The notes under the pieces were generated by a model, which worked only from the letters and a program-made list of their open reading frames with translations, was not told the origin of the DNA and searched no databases. Made by a program: the position numbers and the translations under genes. From assembly GCF_003855495.1 (NCBI RefSeq), contig NZ_CP034086.1:3075501-3139500 (forward strand): 64,000 bases of DNA, written 5' to 3'. Shown in pieces: positions 62,972 through 64,000 of the stretch (the stretch's first letter is position 1; every line of letters begins with the position of its first letter). Origin of the DNA: Methylocystis rosea. Its GTDB lineage: Bacteria > Pseudomonadota > Alphaproteobacteria > Rhizobiales > Beijerinckiaceae.

Positions 62972-63592
62972 ATGCACAATAAGCGAGGCTATCACCACGG
63001 TTCGCTCAAACAGGCGCTGATCGACGCCGCTTTGGACATTCTCGCCGAAGGCGGACCATCGGCGCTGACGCTGACCGAGGCGGCGCGCCGCGCCGGCGTT
63101 TCGCCCGCCGCCCCCTACCGTCACTTCAGCGGACGCGACGCGCTGATGAGCGAGCTGGCGCGCCGCGGTTTCGAGACCTTTGGCGCACGAATTGAAACGG
63201 CGTGGGACGAAGGCCGGCCTGACGCCAAGAGCGCGATGCGGGCGATGTGCGCCGCCTATCTCAAATTTGCGCGCGAAGAGCCCGGACTCTACGCGGCGAT
63301 GTTCGGGCAGGCGAAGACGCTTGCCGATCCCGGCGCCGGCGGCGCCGCCGACCATGCGCTCGAAATCCTTTGGCGCGCCGTCGTGGCCTGGCTGCAGCAG
63401 GCGGGCGCGCCGGCGCAGGGCGCGCGCTACGCGGCGCTGCAAATATGGTCGCTCGCCCATGGCGTCGCGATGCTGACCATCTCGGGCCATTTCGATCCCG
63501 TCAAAAGCGCCGATCCCGCGCTGGTGCTCGAGAGCGCCGCGCAAGGCGTCATGGAGAGCGCTGCGGCGCGCGCGAAAGCCGCGCCAGCTTAA
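62972..63592 (+). CDS. TetR/AcrR-family transcriptional regulator
   Basis: A 206-residue regulator. N-terminal HTH: KQALIDAALDILAEGGPSALTLTEAARRAGVSPAAPYRHFSGRDALMSELA. C-terminal ligand-binding half is helical. The target is unknown. Follows yebC by 43 bp on the same strand. GGGGTGAGAG precedes the ATG. Confidence 0.92.
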   Translation: MHNKRGYHHGSLKQALIDAALDILAEGGPSALTLTEAARRAGVSPAAPYRHFSGRDALMSELARRGFETFGARIETAWDEGRPDAKSAMRAMCAAYLKFAREEPGLYAAMFGQAKTLADPGAGGAADHALEILWRAVVAWLQQAGAPAQGARYAALQIWSLAHGVAMLTISGHFDPVKSADPALVLESAAQGVMESAAARAKAAPA

Positions 63593-63697
63593 TCTCTTGA
63601 TAAAGCGCGACCGGGCGCCAAATTACGCGCGCGCTTTAATCCTTCATTAACGTTAACGCCCTCAAATGACGCAAATCCCAATTGCGTGAGGGCTCCC

Positions 63698-64000
63698 GTG
63701 ACGCAAGCGTCATCCCGACACATCCGCTTCAGAGGCAGGTCCTTTCCCGTCCTGACGCTGGAGCCCGAGCAGCCGATCGAAGGCTGGTTCGAGCAGCTCG
63801 ACGCGCTGCTTGAGCAGTCGCCCGCCTTTTTCAGCCGGAAGTCGATCGTCATCGACCTCGCCAAACTGACGATTGAGCGGCCACAACTCACCGAACTCCT
63901 CGAAAATCTCACCCGGCGCGGCATACGCCTGATGGGATTGTCGGGGGTCGACCCTTCATGGGCCTGCGACGATCTGCCGCCGATTCTGGCCGGTGGTCGC
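63698..64000 (+). CDS. minC: Septum-site determining protein MinC, partial (runs off window)
   Basis: The first 101 residues are visible: IRFRGRSFPVLTLEPEQPIEGWFEQLDALLEQSPAFFSRKSIVIDLA is the MinC N-terminal domain. MinC blocks FtsZ ring assembly away from mid-cell, with MinD and MinE. The start is GTG 63698, with GAGGG just upstream. A short ATG frame at 63666 is closed by a stop after 7 codons. The minD and minE genes should lie beyond the right edge. Confidence 0.9.
   Translation, partial: MTQASSRHIRFRGRSFPVLTLEPEQPIEGWFEQLDALLEQSPAFFSRKSIVIDLAKLTIERPQLTELLENLTRRGIRLMGLSGVDPSWACDDLPPILAGGR

Overview
The window looks like a chromosomal segment of a GC-rich alphaproteobacterium of the order Hyphomicrobiales (Rhizobiales). 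A methylotroph or methanotroph of the Methylocystis/Methylosinus type is the best guess. The grounds are the overall style of the genes, the leu leader peptide, the split glycine decarboxylase (gcvPA/gcvPB), a malyl-CoA/beta-methylmalyl-CoA lyase, and several classes of small palindromic repeats between genes. The genus is an inference. Nearly all of the window is dense single-copy chromosome. No phage, insertion sequence, CRISPR array or rRNA was seen.

Layout. 1-3.5 kb: the 5' part of msrA, a small membrane protein, tRNA-Ser(GGA), a PemK/MazF-type toxin-antitoxin pair, a gene-poor stretch, an SbmA/BacA-like ABC membrane half without its ATPase, and a 32-codon stub of a VIT-family transporter. 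This is the only part that looks accessory or decaying. 3.5-9.1 kb: a secreted cupin, a winged-helix methyltransferase, a large L,D-transpeptidase, an HSL-type esterase and a His/Gly-rich exported protein. 9.1-13.5 kb: a compact operon of a membrane Ser/Thr kinase with Sel1 repeats, a PP2C phosphatase and a membrane FHA-trypsin-like protease. 14-16 kb: leuA with a leucine leader peptide. 16-22.7 kb: GNAT, ppa, a DUF1636 protein, small secreted proteins, an M15 peptidase, a Crp/Fnr regulator and metXW. 22.8-31 kb: a hydrolase, a glycosyltransferase, ParDE, a Kef-type antiporter, an ArsB/NhaD/SLC13-type permease, an S24/LexA-like regulator and a di-haem peroxidase. 31.2-36 kb: a gcvT-H-PA-PB operon behind a tandem glycine riboswitch.

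36-47.4 kb: hspQ, malyl-CoA lyase, an Nramp transporter, an oxalate-decarboxylase-like bicupin, a phosphoglycerate-mutase/Nudix fusion, pdxH, small lipoproteins and membrane proteins, an FAD-linked oxidase and a RumA/TrmA-type RNA methyltransferase. 47.6-56 kb: an ABC exporter translationally coupled to tlyA, mutM, ubiE, ubiB, an SDR, FKBP and adenosine kinase. 56-60.4 kb: a gmd-rmd-glycosyltransferase operon (GDP-D-rhamnose). 60.6-64 kb: yidB, a LOG-family protein, yebC, a TetR regulator and the start of minC.

The most unusual signals are mostly non-coding. One family of short elements with TTAGAGC/TTAGATC ends sits at gene 3' ends and supplies the stop codon of at least three genes. A twin-hairpin element sits between two convergent gene pairs. 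A perfect three-way-junction (cloverleaf) element lies between two RNA methyltransferase genes. Among proteins, the kinase-phosphatase-FHA-protease module is the best candidate for an under-described signalling system. Several starts are non-ATG (GTG or TTG), supported by nearby Shine-Dalgarno sequences.
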